Shown piece by piece: positions 44,410-52,892 of a DNA stretch of 64,000 bases. Source of the DNA: Porphyromonas catoniae ATCC 51270 (lineage in GTDB: Bacteria > Bacteroidota > Bacteroidia > Bacteroidales > Porphyromonadaceae). Location: assembly GCF_000565015.1 (NCBI RefSeq), contig NZ_JDFF01000024.1:124001-188000 (forward strand). The letters are read 5' to 3'. The notes below the pieces were generated by a model, which saw only the letters and a list, made by a program, of their open reading frames with translations, was not told where the DNA came from and made no database searches. How positions within the stretch are numbered: position 1 is the stretch's first letter; every line of letters starts with the position of its first letter. Position numbers and translations under genes: made by a program.

Positions 44410-46719
44410 TTACTTAATCTCACATGCACCACCAGCACATGATTGAGCACCTAGCTCATCTGCGTTCGTGTACTTATTTCCAGTAAAGTCTACAGACTTC
44501 CAATCTACAGGCTTATAGGTCTTCTTTAGGAGCTCAAAGAGATGCAGGTTATTTACACTCTTCAGTAGGTTTACAGCCTTGTAGAGGTCCCCACGATAGT
44601 AGTTATGGGCGAACTTCTCTATGCGACGTACGATGTCTCGCTTAGCAGCTAGATTGTCCACCTTGTCCTGAAGCTTGCTCGATAGGATGGAACGTACATG
44701 TTCTCTATCAGTAATGGAGACCTCACCTTCGACACTATTCTTACGGATATAATCATCGATGGCTTGCTCCGAGACGAAGAGCTGTTCTCCACGCCCTTGG
44801 GCTGCCTCACAGGCTTTCCACAGATCACCGAAGACCTCAATCGTATCGACAACCAGACCAGAGGCAAACATGCTACCTACACCATACTCCCGAAGAATCT
44901 CTTCTGGAGATAAGACCTTACACATGGGAGCTTGGGGAAGATCCATGTCACCATAAGTAGAGAGGAAGGTCACACCTGCAATATAGTTCTGGTTCTCCCA
45001 GACCCAGTCTCGTACAGCATCCCACTGGTCACTGGGGACATCTACGGTATTGGATACGTTGTTCTTCACAGGCGATTCCATATCACTCATGCCAGGAACT
45101 ACCCAACTCTGCTGTACGAGCTTGACATACTCAAGTAATTTCACTCCGCTCAGCTCACTACGAAGGAGTGTATCCTCTGACTCTTCTATAGGGAAGAAGA
45201 TCTTCTTATCGGTATTGGGCTTGAAGATATTAGGTTGTACGGCCTTGGGGTTTACTTCCTCATAAGCCTTGAGGTTGGGTTCTTCAACATTTGCCTCCAC
45301 ACTACGTAGGTAACGCTTGGCATAGGCACCATGAATACCAGATGTCATCCCAAGTAGGAGGCTTACTGTACCATCAGGCTTCACACATGTTGTACGACTC
45401 GCTGGGTTAATGCCTAGGATACGAGCACACTGAGCATTCTGCTGGCGTACTTGCATAGCACCGACCGCAAGGATATCTCCATTTGTCAGAATCTGGGGAT
45501 TATTCATGATTCCCCCAATGGATACACCGATGAGTGGATCGGCCTCGATGATGTTCTTCGTAGCAGGACTTAGATAGGGGAAATCCATGTAAGTCGCTTG
45601 TACCGTAGCTAGAGTAGAGGCACAGCGACAAATCTTGTAGAACTCTTCCTCGCTTGTGCATGCGAGTCCATTGATGGATGCTAAATTACATACCTGCCAG
45701 CCCGTAGCGCCATCTTTATCAGTTGGGAAGAAGCCTATTTCACAGCAGGGATTACAACCTACACCGAATTTATCACGCCAGTAGAGCCCTGGGTCTCCGC
45801 TCGTGCGCATCGCCTCGAAGAGATATTCGTACACAGTACGCTCTACTTGCCCACGGTTGAGGGCGGCAGACATGTTGAAGCGTGCACGCTGTGGATTGGT
45901 GGAGAACCAGTCACCATGCTTACAATTCACCATCTCCTTGTCTTCAGGGGAGAAAAGAATCATCAAAGCGGATCGTCGTACACCACCCGAGAGCACAGAG
46001 TCTGCTAGGTAAGCTATGATATCTGTACATTGTAGGGCGGAGAGCCTTCTCTGACCAGCTGTGACTGCCTCCTTAAGCAGTCCACGAATTTTATCTAAAG
46101 AAAGACGAAGGCCATCAGGACCAGGGGCAATGAAACGCCCTGCGATTTTAGCTCCCTTAGGTCGGATTTCCGAATAATCAAAGACAGGCTTCTTGCTACC
46201 CGAGACAAAGAAGTATTCAAGTAGGCGATGGATGGCATCTGCCCACCCCTCAATACTATCCCCAATTATATAGGCTTCACTCTCCTGGCTGAGTTCATCT
46301 TGGCTGAGGAGGGCAGGGAGCTTATCAACATGCTCCTGCTCCACCGACAGTCCACAGCCACAGCCACTGAGGAGCAGCCACTCCGTCTCACGGAATACTT
46401 CTAAACGGTCACAGTGTGAGTAGCTACAGTTATATGATTTTGCAGAGGACTTCAGTACGGGTTCACCACCAAACTGAAGGTTGCGCTGCGAGCCGACAAA
46501 TTTCTTCTTCTTGTAGTAATCAATGGCCTCATCGAATTGAGTCATGAACCATTCATCCTGCAGAGCTTGTGGCGCAAAAGAGGCAAGGTGCTTAAGGTGC
46601 ATATCCTTAATGCGATCGATGCTTTCTTCCCACGTCTCTTTGCGTCCTAAATCCTCCCGATATAGGGAATACTTACTCTGATAAACGTACTCGGATAGAG
46701 CGAGTTTGCTTTCTGTCAT
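44410..46719 (-). CDS. nrdJ: Adenosylcobalamin-dependent (class II) ribonucleotide reductase, monomeric RTPR type
   Basis: Converts ribonucleotides to deoxyribonucleotides using a B12-derived radical, without oxygen. About 769 residues. N-terminal SGCGCGLSVEQEHVDKLPAL supplies the first redox Cys; the centre has SVLSGGVRRSALMILFS, NPCCEIGF (thiyl-radical Cys region) and WQVCNLASING (partner Cys). The C-terminus SCAGGACEIK carries the CxxxxC shuttle pair of the RTPR type. The ATG at 46719 is preferred; an ATG at 46755 would add 12 residues with no family likeness. No cobalamin riboswitch was recognised upstream. Confidence 0.9.
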   Translation of the reverse strand: MTESKLALSEYVYQSKYSLYREDLGRKETWEESIDRIKDMHLKHLASFAPQALQDEWFMTQFDEAIDYYKKKKFVGSQRNLQFGGEPVLKSSAKSYNCSYSHCDRLEVFRETEWLLLSGCGCGLSVEQEHVDKLPALLSQDELSQESEAYIIGDSIEGWADAIHRLLEYFFVSGSKKPVFDYSEIRPKGAKIAGRFIAPGPDGLRLSLDKIRGLLKEAVTAGQRRLSALQCTDIIAYLADSVLSGGVRRSALMILFSPEDKEMVNCKHGDWFSTNPQRARFNMSAALNRGQVERTVYEYLFEAMRTSGDPGLYWRDKFGVGCNPCCEIGFFPTDKDGATGWQVCNLASINGLACTSEEEFYKICRCASTLATVQATYMDFPYLSPATKNIIEADPLIGVSIGGIMNNPQILTNGDILAVGAMQVRQQNAQCARILGINPASRTTCVKPDGTVSLLLGMTSGIHGAYAKRYLRSVEANVEEPNLKAYEEVNPKAVQPNIFKPNTDKKIFFPIEESEDTLLRSELSGVKLLEYVKLVQQSWVVPGMSDMESPVKNNVSNTVDVPSDQWDAVRDWVWENQNYIAGVTFLSTYGDMDLPQAPMCKVLSPEEILREYGVGSMFASGLVVDTIEVFGDLWKACEAAQGRGEQLFVSEQAIDDYIRKNSVEGEVSITDREHVRSILSSKLQDKVDNLAAKRDIVRRIEKFAHNYYRGDLYKAVNLLKSVNNLHLFELLKKTYKPVDWKSVDFTGNKYTNADELGAQSCAGGACEIK

Positions 46720-46867
46720 TGTACTGTAGCTTGATATTTCTAATTGCCATCCCATAGAGGTAGTCTAACCTTTTTCTCCATAGGAACTACAATGGAAACC
46801 CATTGTTGATAGAGATTGTTTTGAGGCTAAAAAATGGTATCATAACAACATACCTTCCCTGTTAGCA

Positions 46868-46875
46868 CAAACCTA
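46868..46875 (-). promoter_or_regulatory. Possible -7 element of nrdJ
   Basis: TAGGTTTG on the minus strand (TAnnTTTG), about 150 bp before the chosen ATG. Apart from this and the htpG terminator, the 369-bp gap to htpG (46720-47088) shows nothing recognisable. Confidence 0.35.
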
Positions 46876-47018
46876 TGCTACTGCTTGGATACATAGACCA
46901 TAAAACGCATAAAGAGAGTCTGTATACCCTCTCCGAGAGATTATCTTGACAGAGTGCACAAGACTTACTCTTTAACAGGGAGCACAAATACCATACATAG
47001 TACAAATAACGCAAAAGA

Positions 47019-47054
47019 ATAAGCCCAGTAAACCATCAGGTTTACTGGGCTTAT
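47019..47054 (-). terminator. Rho-independent terminator after htpG
   Basis: A perfect 16-bp stem, ATAAGCCCAGTAAACC (47019-47034) with GGTTTACTGGGCTTAT (47039-47054), and a 4-base loop. Leftward it is followed by TCTTTTGC. Confidence 0.85.
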
Positions 47055-47088
47055 AAAGTGAGTTATATCTCGACCAAAAGAGGAAATC

Positions 47089-49146
47089 CTACAGGAGCTG
47101 CTGACTACGGCGAATGAAGGCGGCTAGTGCCTCACCCGTCAGTAGTCCACTACCTAGGAGTGCAAGGTCTACCAGCTGACCAACAAGGGGCTCTCGGTCT
47201 CCGAAGGCTCGGAGCTCAGCATTGATCTTACCCTCTATCTCAGCCTGCTTGGCAGCTAGTGCGGAGAGCTCTTCGCGCTCAGTGGCAGTGACCTCCTCGG
47301 GCTTCTTGGCAGACTGTGCAGAGCGTGCATCCTCTACGAGCTTTGTCTGCTCGGCAAGCTCCGTACGTAGGCTTTGGAGCTTAGGCTCAATCTCACTCTT
47401 CTCCGAGGAGAGGAGGCGTGAGAGGAGGGCATGGTCGGTATTGAGTACGACGTTGTAGCCCTCGGGGAGGTCGCCATAGAAGTTCATGCCTGGCTGTAGA
47501 CGTGCCATCTCCTGCATACGGCGCATGAACTCGCCCTGAGTGATCAGTACGGCATCCGCCTCTGCTCCTAGTGCCTCGAAGACTACACTATAGTTACGCT
47601 TCTCGTCCTTGGGCAGGCGGGCCTTGAAGATCTCGGAGAGCGTCTTCTGCTCCTCTGCCGACAGGTGGCTTTCCTTAGCTTCATCCTTGACGATGAGCTT
47701 AGCGATGGAGTCTGAGTCTACACGTACGAAGCGGGTCTTCTCTAGCTTCTGCTCCAGCTGAGAGATAGCGTGGACGTCAAGTGGTCCATCGAGGACAAGG
47801 ACTGAATAGCCCTTCTCCTTGGCACGCTCGATGGCGCTGTACTGCCCCTCCTTGTCGTTGGTGTAGAGCCATACGAGCTGTCCATCCTTGTCTGTCTGTT
47901 CGCTCTCGGTGAGGGTGCGGTACTCCTCAAGGGTGAAGTACTTACCATCGAGGTCGGTGAGCAGGTCAAACTTCACAGCACGCTCATAGAACTTCTCATC
48001 AGATAGCATCCCATACTGGACGAAGACCTTGAGGCTCTCCCACTTCTCCTCGAAGAGAGGACGCTCGTTGCGGAAGAGTTCATCTAGGCGATCAGCTACC
48101 TTCTTAGCGATATGATTCGAGATTTTCTTTACCTGTGCATCGCTCTGTAGGTAGGAGCGAGATACGTTCAGAGGAATGTCTGGTGAGTCAAGTACCCCAT
48201 GTAGTAGGGTGAGGTACTCGGGGACGATACCCTCTACCTCTTCGGTGACGAAGACTTGGTTGGCATAGAGCTGGATCTTGTTGCGCTGTAGCTCCATCTG
48301 GTTCTTCACCTTGGGGAAGTAGAGGATCCCGGTGAGGTTGAAGGGGTAGTCTACGTTGAGGTGGATCCAGAAGAGTGGCTCTTCGAAGGTCTGAGGATAG
48401 AGCTGATGGTAGAACTGTATGTAGTCCTCATCCTTGAGTTCGCTAGGCTTCTTCGTCCAGGCAGGGTGAGTATCGTTGATCTGGTTATCCTCCTCGGTAT
48501 CTACGTAGGCACCGTCCTTCCACTCTTGTTTCTTGCCGAAGATGATGGGGATGGGGAGGAACTTGCAGTACTTGTTCAGCAGCGCAGAGAGGCGGTCACG
48601 GGAGAGAAATTCCTCGCTCTCGCTGTCTATGTGTAGGATGATGTCTGTACCACGCTCGGTGCGACTACCTGCCTCAAGGACATACTCGGGGCTACCCTCA
48701 CAGCTCCAGTGGACTGCCTCTGCGCCCTCCTTGTAGGACTTGGTCTGGATCTCCACACGGCTGGAGACCATGAAGGAAGAATAGAAGCCCAGCCCGAAGT
48801 GACCTATGATGGCGACCTTGTCATCCTTGTACTTGTCGAGGAACTCCTCTGCTCCCGAGAAGGCAATCTGATTGATGTACTTCTCTACCTCCTCAGCTGT
48901 CATCCCGATACCACGGTCACTGACAGTGATGGTCTTGGCCTCGGGGTCGAAGCTGATGCGTACATCTAGTTCCCCGAGCTCCCCCTTGTATTCGCCTGCC
49001 GAGGCTAGTGTGCGCAGCTTCTGCGAGGCATCGACTGCGTTGGAGACGAGTTCGCGCAGGAATATATCGTGCTCACTGTACAGGAACTTCTTGATGACGG
49101 GGAAGATATTCTCACTCGTTACCCCGATCTTACCTTGCTTGCTCAT
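47089..49146 (-). CDS. htpG: Chaperone HtpG (Hsp90)
   Basis: ATP-dependent cytoplasmic chaperone. 685 residues. GHKL ATPase domain (1-215) with ELVSNAVDASQKLR, DRGIGMT, GHFGLGFYSSFMV and GTDIILH; middle domain with LYANQVFVTEEV and LNVSRSYLQSD; C-terminal dimerisation domain from about 520. Somewhat longer than E. coli HtpG (624 aa), as in other Bacteroidetes, with a charged insert near 600-640. Single gene with its own promoter inside the preceding terminator hairpin. Confidence 0.97.
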   Translation of the reverse strand: MSKQGKIGVTSENIFPVIKKFLYSEHDIFLRELVSNAVDASQKLRTLASAGEYKGELGELDVRISFDPEAKTITVSDRGIGMTAEEVEKYINQIAFSGAEEFLDKYKDDKVAIIGHFGLGFYSSFMVSSRVEIQTKSYKEGAEAVHWSCEGSPEYVLEAGSRTERGTDIILHIDSESEEFLSRDRLSALLNKYCKFLPIPIIFGKKQEWKDGAYVDTEEDNQINDTHPAWTKKPSELKDEDYIQFYHQLYPQTFEEPLFWIHLNVDYPFNLTGILYFPKVKNQMELQRNKIQLYANQVFVTEEVEGIVPEYLTLLHGVLDSPDIPLNVSRSYLQSDAQVKKISNHIAKKVADRLDELFRNERPLFEEKWESLKVFVQYGMLSDEKFYERAVKFDLLTDLDGKYFTLEEYRTLTESEQTDKDGQLVWLYTNDKEGQYSAIERAKEKGYSVLVLDGPLDVHAISQLEQKLEKTRFVRVDSDSIAKLIVKDEAKESHLSAEEQKTLSEIFKARLPKDEKRNYSVVFEALGAEADAVLITQGEFMRRMQEMARLQPGMNFYGDLPEGYNVVLNTDHALLSRLLSSEKSEIEPKLQSLRTELAEQTKLVEDARSAQSAKKPEEVTATEREELSALAAKQAEIEGKINAELRAFGDREPLVGQLVDLALLGSGLLTGEALAAFIRRSQQLL

Positions 49147-49190
49147 ACGTTAGTCTTATCTTGTCTATAATTGATGTATACATGAAAAGT

Positions 49191-49233
49191 ACAGCACCGA
49201 GCGCAAAGGTAATGCCATTGCCCTCGGTGCTGT
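49191..49233 (-). terminator. Terminator of dgt, enclosing the htpG promoter
   Basis: An 11-bp stem, ACAGCACCGAG (49191-49201) with CTCGGTGCTGT (49223-49233), 36 bp past the dgt stop. Reading leftward it is followed by ACTTTTCATG. The loop holds the htpG -7 element. Confidence 0.65.
49204..49211 (-). promoter_or_regulatory. Putative -7 element of htpG
   Basis: TACCTTTG on the minus strand (TAnnTTTG), 57 bp before the htpG ATG and within the hairpin loop. Confidence 0.5.
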
Positions 49234-49268
49234 CATTATGTCACCTGATTGCCCTACTCTAGGAGAAC

Positions 49269-50609
49269 CTAGACAGCGGGTAAATTCATCCCCGTGATAG
49301 TACGATAAAAGTTCAGAGCGTAAATATCCGTCATACCTGAGATATAATCGAGGGCGCACTGTATTTTACCGTAGAGTGTTGGGCGACTAGTATCATATTG
49401 GCTACTCACACGACTAAGTAGGGTACGACTATATGAATGCTCAGGATGCACTTGTGCCTCAATAAGGTGGTCTAGTAGAGACGAGAAAATACGGTGTCCA
49501 GCTAGCTCCACGTCCACCACATCATGTGCTGAGTAGATACGAGTATAGGCCGTGTGACTACATGCTTCGTAGGCTGAACGACTGCGTGGGGAGAGGTGCT
49601 GAATGAGGGTACCATGGAAATGCCCTTCAAGAATAGCATTTTCCTCATCTAAGAAGATCGAAGCTACCTCTTCTACGAGTAGGTTAATTACCTTGGCACG
49701 TAGATAGCCAAGCCGTTCGTTAGCATCACCTATCGTTCGAGAGACTTGTTGTATCTCAGCTTTATCTGCGTCACTAAAGAAGGCCATCAGATGCGTCTCT
49801 GCCTCATCAAAGCTCAGGATGTGTAGCTTGCACGCATCCTCTATGTCCATAATTTGGTAACAGATGTCATCAGCAGCCTCCACAAGGTATACCAAAGGGT
49901 GACGTACATAGCTCAGAGGTGCATCACTTAATCGAATTAGCCCCAGCTCATCACCCACTTCTCGCATCGTATCCTCTTCCGTGGCAAAGAACCCAAATTT
50001 ATTCTTTTTCCCTGCTAAGAGACTGCTGTATGGATACTTCACAATACTAGCTACAGTGCTATAAGTGAGAGCAAAGCCTCCAGCCCTTCTACCCTCAAAT
50101 TGATGCGTAAGCAATCGAAAGGCATTTGCATTTCCTTCAAAAAAGAGGAAGTCCTCCCAGCGCCCTCCTTCATCCTCAACCTCAGCTCTCCAACGCACCC
50201 CATTGCCCTCCTTGAAGTAGGCACTGATAGCACGCTCACCACTGTGACCGAAGGGTGGGTTACCCATATCGTGTGCTAGACAAGCTGCACTGACAATAGC
50301 ACTAAGTCCAGAGCGGAAAGGTACCTCTCTGAACTTAGAGTGGCGACCCTCTAGGCAATCTCCCACCATATTTCCAAGTGAACGCCCAAGACAACTAACC
50401 TCAAGGCTATGCGTCAGACGATTGTGGACGAATATATTCCCAGGGAGAGGGAAGACTTGCGTCTTATTCTGCATACGCCGGAAGGGTGGGGAGAAGATTA
50501 AGCGATCATAATCACGCTCAAAGTCGCTACGGGCGAGGTGAGATGTTTGTTTCCTCTCGGAGGGTTCAGCGCCGAGACGTCGGTCGGAGAGCAATTGTTC
50601 CCAATGCAT
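49269..50609 (-). CDS. dgt: Deoxyguanosinetriphosphate triphosphohydrolase-like protein
   Basis: HD-domain enzyme that splits dGTP (or other dNTPs) into nucleoside and tripolyphosphate. 446 residues. Metal motif HRLTHSLEVS (first His), then AHDMGNPPFGHSGE with the HD pair, and EAADDICYQIMDIEDA with the last Asp. N-terminal RSDFERDYDRLIFSPPFRRMQNKTQVFP is typical. Single gene with a good promoter at 50639. It marks the edge of the accessory island. Confidence 0.95.
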   Translation of the reverse strand: MHWEQLLSDRRLGAEPSERKQTSHLARSDFERDYDRLIFSPPFRRMQNKTQVFPLPGNIFVHNRLTHSLEVSCLGRSLGNMVGDCLEGRHSKFREVPFRSGLSAIVSAACLAHDMGNPPFGHSGERAISAYFKEGNGVRWRAEVEDEGGRWEDFLFFEGNANAFRLLTHQFEGRRAGGFALTYSTVASIVKYPYSSLLAGKKNKFGFFATEEDTMREVGDELGLIRLSDAPLSYVRHPLVYLVEAADDICYQIMDIEDACKLHILSFDEAETHLMAFFSDADKAEIQQVSRTIGDANERLGYLRAKVINLLVEEVASIFLDEENAILEGHFHGTLIQHLSPRSRSAYEACSHTAYTRIYSAHDVVDVELAGHRIFSSLLDHLIEAQVHPEHSYSRTLLSRVSSQYDTSRPTLYGKIQCALDYISGMTDIYALNFYRTITGMNLPAV

Positions 50610-50638
50610 AATGTTTTAATAAATATCCAGTGACATCG

Positions 50639-50667
50639 CAAAGGTACAGAAAAACAACCTCCACAAA
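50639..50667 (-). promoter_or_regulatory. Promoter of dgt
   Basis: Minus strand TTTG (50664-50667), a 17-bp spacer, then TACCTTTG (50639-50646), 29 bp before the ATG. Confidence 0.6.
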
Positions 50668-50727
50668 GAGAAGATAGAATTGCAGCAAGAACGGTCACAG
50701 CGTAATGTGAGAAGGATATGTAATCGG

Positions 50728-51870
50728 TTAGATATTAAATCCGAAGAATCTCATGCCACTCTCAGAGTTGAGATTGATCATAGGATACTTCTCAGGGTAA
50801 TACCAAGCAATGAGTTCGCTAGCAGAGGATATCCCAAAGTACTTGATCTCCCCAATAACCTCTTCAATAAGTTGGGAATTGATAGAGGGGGCCTGTATAA
50901 GTCGATTCCATGCCCTGGCGATGCTTCGTGGATCATTCTCAGAAAGTATTTTGGTCTTATTCAATGGCCGGCTGTGTAGGCAGTGTAGACACTCCAAAAC
51001 TTCCTCTATCTTCTCCTTTCGAGGAGAGTCACCAGCTTTAAAAGGGAGGAGTTCACGGATGCGATTCCTACGATCTAAGCGCCACAGTCCACTTCCAGGA
51101 GCATAGGACATGGACATTAACTCAAAGTAGCGGAGTATCTCTTGCTTCACCTCCCTTGAAGTTAATGATCGATTCTTATTACACCCCTTAGAGGGCTTGT
51201 CCGGATGATCATGGTAGAGGAAGTTAAAGAAGTAGTCTAGTTCTTCATACAGAGAGAACCCCTCTCGGACCATCTGCTGATTACGTCCTGTGACGGACTC
51301 GTATAGAGAGGCCAATTCTTTGAACTGATCGCATTTTTTAAGAAACTGGTCACTTGCCCCAGAAGTGTACTTAGGTAGCTTATAGAGTACCTTATATTTA
51401 GTCGAGTCCTCTTTATTTGTAATAGTTTTGGAAGGAGATGGGGGCAGAGATGAGACTGCCTGAGCCTTCTTCCACCACTGGTCAAATAGCGTGACCACCT
51501 GCTCTATCCCAGACACCACCTGTCCGACTTCGTGCCTAGCACTGAACGCCATTCCTGTAAGATTCGCAGAGGTCAAGAGACACCAATCATCTATGAGGTA
51601 GATTTTTGCGTGCAAACTTAACAGACTACGAATTTCGGTGTTGGGGCTTTCCTTAAATTGGGCATAAGTGTCACGACGAATAAAGCCTGACTCGACATCA
51701 GTTAGTACTCGAAAATCTATGTGGCTACGCATCCAGTTCCCACCAATGATCTTCTGCACATCTTTGAAATTCCCAATATAGGGAGAGGCTATCCAGATAC
51801 GTTTTTTCGCTTGGTCACAATGCTCTCTCAGAGCATTGACGAGGTTTTGACCTGACAGTATAGTATTCAT
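50728..51870 (-). CDS. PLD-family nuclease-like protein with a helical C-terminal domain
   Basis: 380 residues. An N-terminal phospholipase-D-like domain (about 1-135) carries one HKD motif, HAKIYLIDD (H87, K89, D94), followed by SANLTG. A single motif suggests a homodimeric nuclease, as in Nuc/BfiI types. The middle (140-200) is a linker. The C-terminal half is helical and ends SELIAWYYPEKYPMINLNSESGMRFFGF, which recalls the 'L..L.PEKYP..N' domain found near McrB and other restriction proteins. A role in defence or DNA processing is inference. Leftward, 12 bp after a small membrane protein gene and the HU paralogue. Confidence 0.75.
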   Translation of the reverse strand: MNTILSGQNLVNALREHCDQAKKRIWIASPYIGNFKDVQKIIGGNWMRSHIDFRVLTDVESGFIRRDTYAQFKESPNTEIRSLLSLHAKIYLIDDWCLLTSANLTGMAFSARHEVGQVVSGIEQVVTLFDQWWKKAQAVSSLPPSPSKTITNKEDSTKYKVLYKLPKYTSGASDQFLKKCDQFKELASLYESVTGRNQQMVREGFSLYEELDYFFNFLYHDHPDKPSKGCNKNRSLTSREVKQEILRYFELMSMSYAPGSGLWRLDRRNRIRELLPFKAGDSPRKEKIEEVLECLHCLHSRPLNKTKILSENDPRSIARAWNRLIQAPSINSQLIEEVIGEIKYFGISSASELIAWYYPEKYPMINLNSESGMRFFGFNI

Positions 51871-51882
51871 TTCTCTTTAAGT

Positions 51883-52089
51883 TTAGTTATGATCACATCG
51901 GGTGGCTTCATTCTCTAGGTCTGGGTCATGCCCTACATATCCCAGCAGAAGAGCTGTTCCCATCAAGAGGAAGACTCCTACGAACGGTTGCCAAGAAATA
52001 TCTAGTGAAGGAGAACTCATAGTCTCATTCACTAGATAAATGACTATGAAGTAGGATAGAGAGAAAAGGGTTAGGAAGAATCGCTTCAC
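51883..52089 (-). CDS. Small two-helix membrane protein
   Basis: 68 residues, starting at a GTG. Two hydrophobic segments (about 3-21 and 34-52), with a short acidic C-terminus (HDPDLENEATRCDHN). It is 10 bp from HU paralogue 3 and 12 bp from the PLD gene, so it seems to be part of their transcript. No family recognised. The short length and GTG start leave some doubt. Confidence 0.55.
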   Translation of the reverse strand: MKRFFLTLFSLSYFIVIYLVNETMSSPSLDISWQPFVGVFLLMGTALLLGYVGHDPDLENEATRCDHN

Positions 52090-52099
52090 TTTCTAAGAA

Positions 52100-52585
52100 T
52101 TATATTCCTACATACCCGCCTCCAGGGGTGTCATTCGAAGAGCCACCTCCAGCGTTAGGTTTCGCTTTCTTAGCCTTCTTCGTGCGGGGAGCGACCCGCT
52201 CGAAGCTGACATCATCCAAGCGGAAGTACTCGGCATTGGGGCGTAGCGTCACGCGAGCTTCGGTGATGTGGATGTTGGCATTGAATTCCTCTCCCTTGGG
52301 TACGACCTTGCTCTTGAAGCTAGGCTTCAGTTTACCGAGGCGTCCGAACTCGACCATATCGCCGTTAGCGACGAGTTTTCTCGCCATATCGGCGGCTAGA
52401 TTGAGCACGGAGGCAACCTCCATGTAGTTGAAAGTAGTTTGGTCGGCGACCATTTCGCAGAAGTGGTCGAAGGAGACGCTACGTCGGTCTGTGGGCGAAG
52501 CTACTTGTACAATCTTCCCTTTGAGCTTGCCAATGCTCATTTTTCTTTCGCGTAGCACGTAGGCTAAAGGCTTATTCTTTCCCAT
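52100..52585 (-). CDS. HU/IHF-family DNA-binding protein (paralogue 3)
   Basis: 161 residues from the ATG at 52585 (a TTG at 52594 would add three). Same HU-like domain as the protein at 14371, with RERKMSIGKLKGKIVQVASP, TTFNYMEVASVLN, NGDMVEFGRLGKLKPSFKSK and FNANIHI. A short Lys-rich linker leads to the tail DTPGGGYVGI. Promoter TAACTTTG at 52648; array H begins 18 bp upstream of it and therefore covers the -33 region. Heads a likely unit with the small membrane protein and the PLD gene. Confidence 0.87.
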   Translation of the reverse strand: MGKNKPLAYVLRERKMSIGKLKGKIVQVASPTDRRSVSFDHFCEMVADQTTFNYMEVASVLNLAADMARKLVANGDMVEFGRLGKLKPSFKSKVVPKGEEFNANIHITEARVTLRPNAEYFRLDDVSFERVAPRTKKAKKAKPNAGGGSSNDTPGGGYVGI

Positions 52586-52647
52586 GGGGTTCAAATAGTA
52601 TTAAGCTGTTAATAATGCAGTTATGCATCCTACTTGGTAGGACTCTA

Positions 52648-52655
52648 CAAAGTTA
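52648..52655 (-). promoter_or_regulatory. Putative -7 element of HU paralogue 3
   Basis: TAACTTTG on the minus strand, identical to the one before HU paralogue 2. The expected -33 position falls in the first unit of array H. Confidence 0.55.
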
Positions 52656-52673
52656 ATAATTCCTCTATGAATA

Positions 52674-52841
52674 TTCCTATATAGCTTCACCCCAAAAGCT
52701 ATATAGGAATGCGATGATTACTATGTAGTAATCGGGGCGATCCTATATAGTAATCTCCCGAAAGCTATATAGGAACACAAAGAAAGCTATATAGCAATCG
52801 GGCGAATCCTATATAGGAATCAGCCCAAAGCTATATAGCTT
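52674..52841. repeat. Palindrome array H: eight units, exact 22-bp period
   Basis: 14-bp palindromes are centred at 52680.5 and then every 22 bp to 52834.5, all sharing CTATATAG (CTATGTAG in the third). Flanking half-sites are exchanged between units: AAGC..GCTT (unit 8), TTAC..GTAA (unit 3), TCC..GGA (unit 7), and hybrids such as AAGC..GGAA. Spacers are 8 bp (for example CACCCCAA, TGCGATGA). It fills most of the gap between the TIR-like gene and HU paralogue 3; nothing else is seen there. Confidence 0.96.
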
Positions 52842-52892
52842 TCGCTGGGATCCTTTGCTCAAGGCTCCTCGTTATCTGAGTAGACCAGGGAG

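Noticed and set aside
46720-47018. Cobalamin riboswitch upstream of the B12-dependent ribonucleotide reductase
   Set aside because: I looked for the conserved B12-box and core segments on the minus strand and did not see them; only a weak promoter-like element is present.
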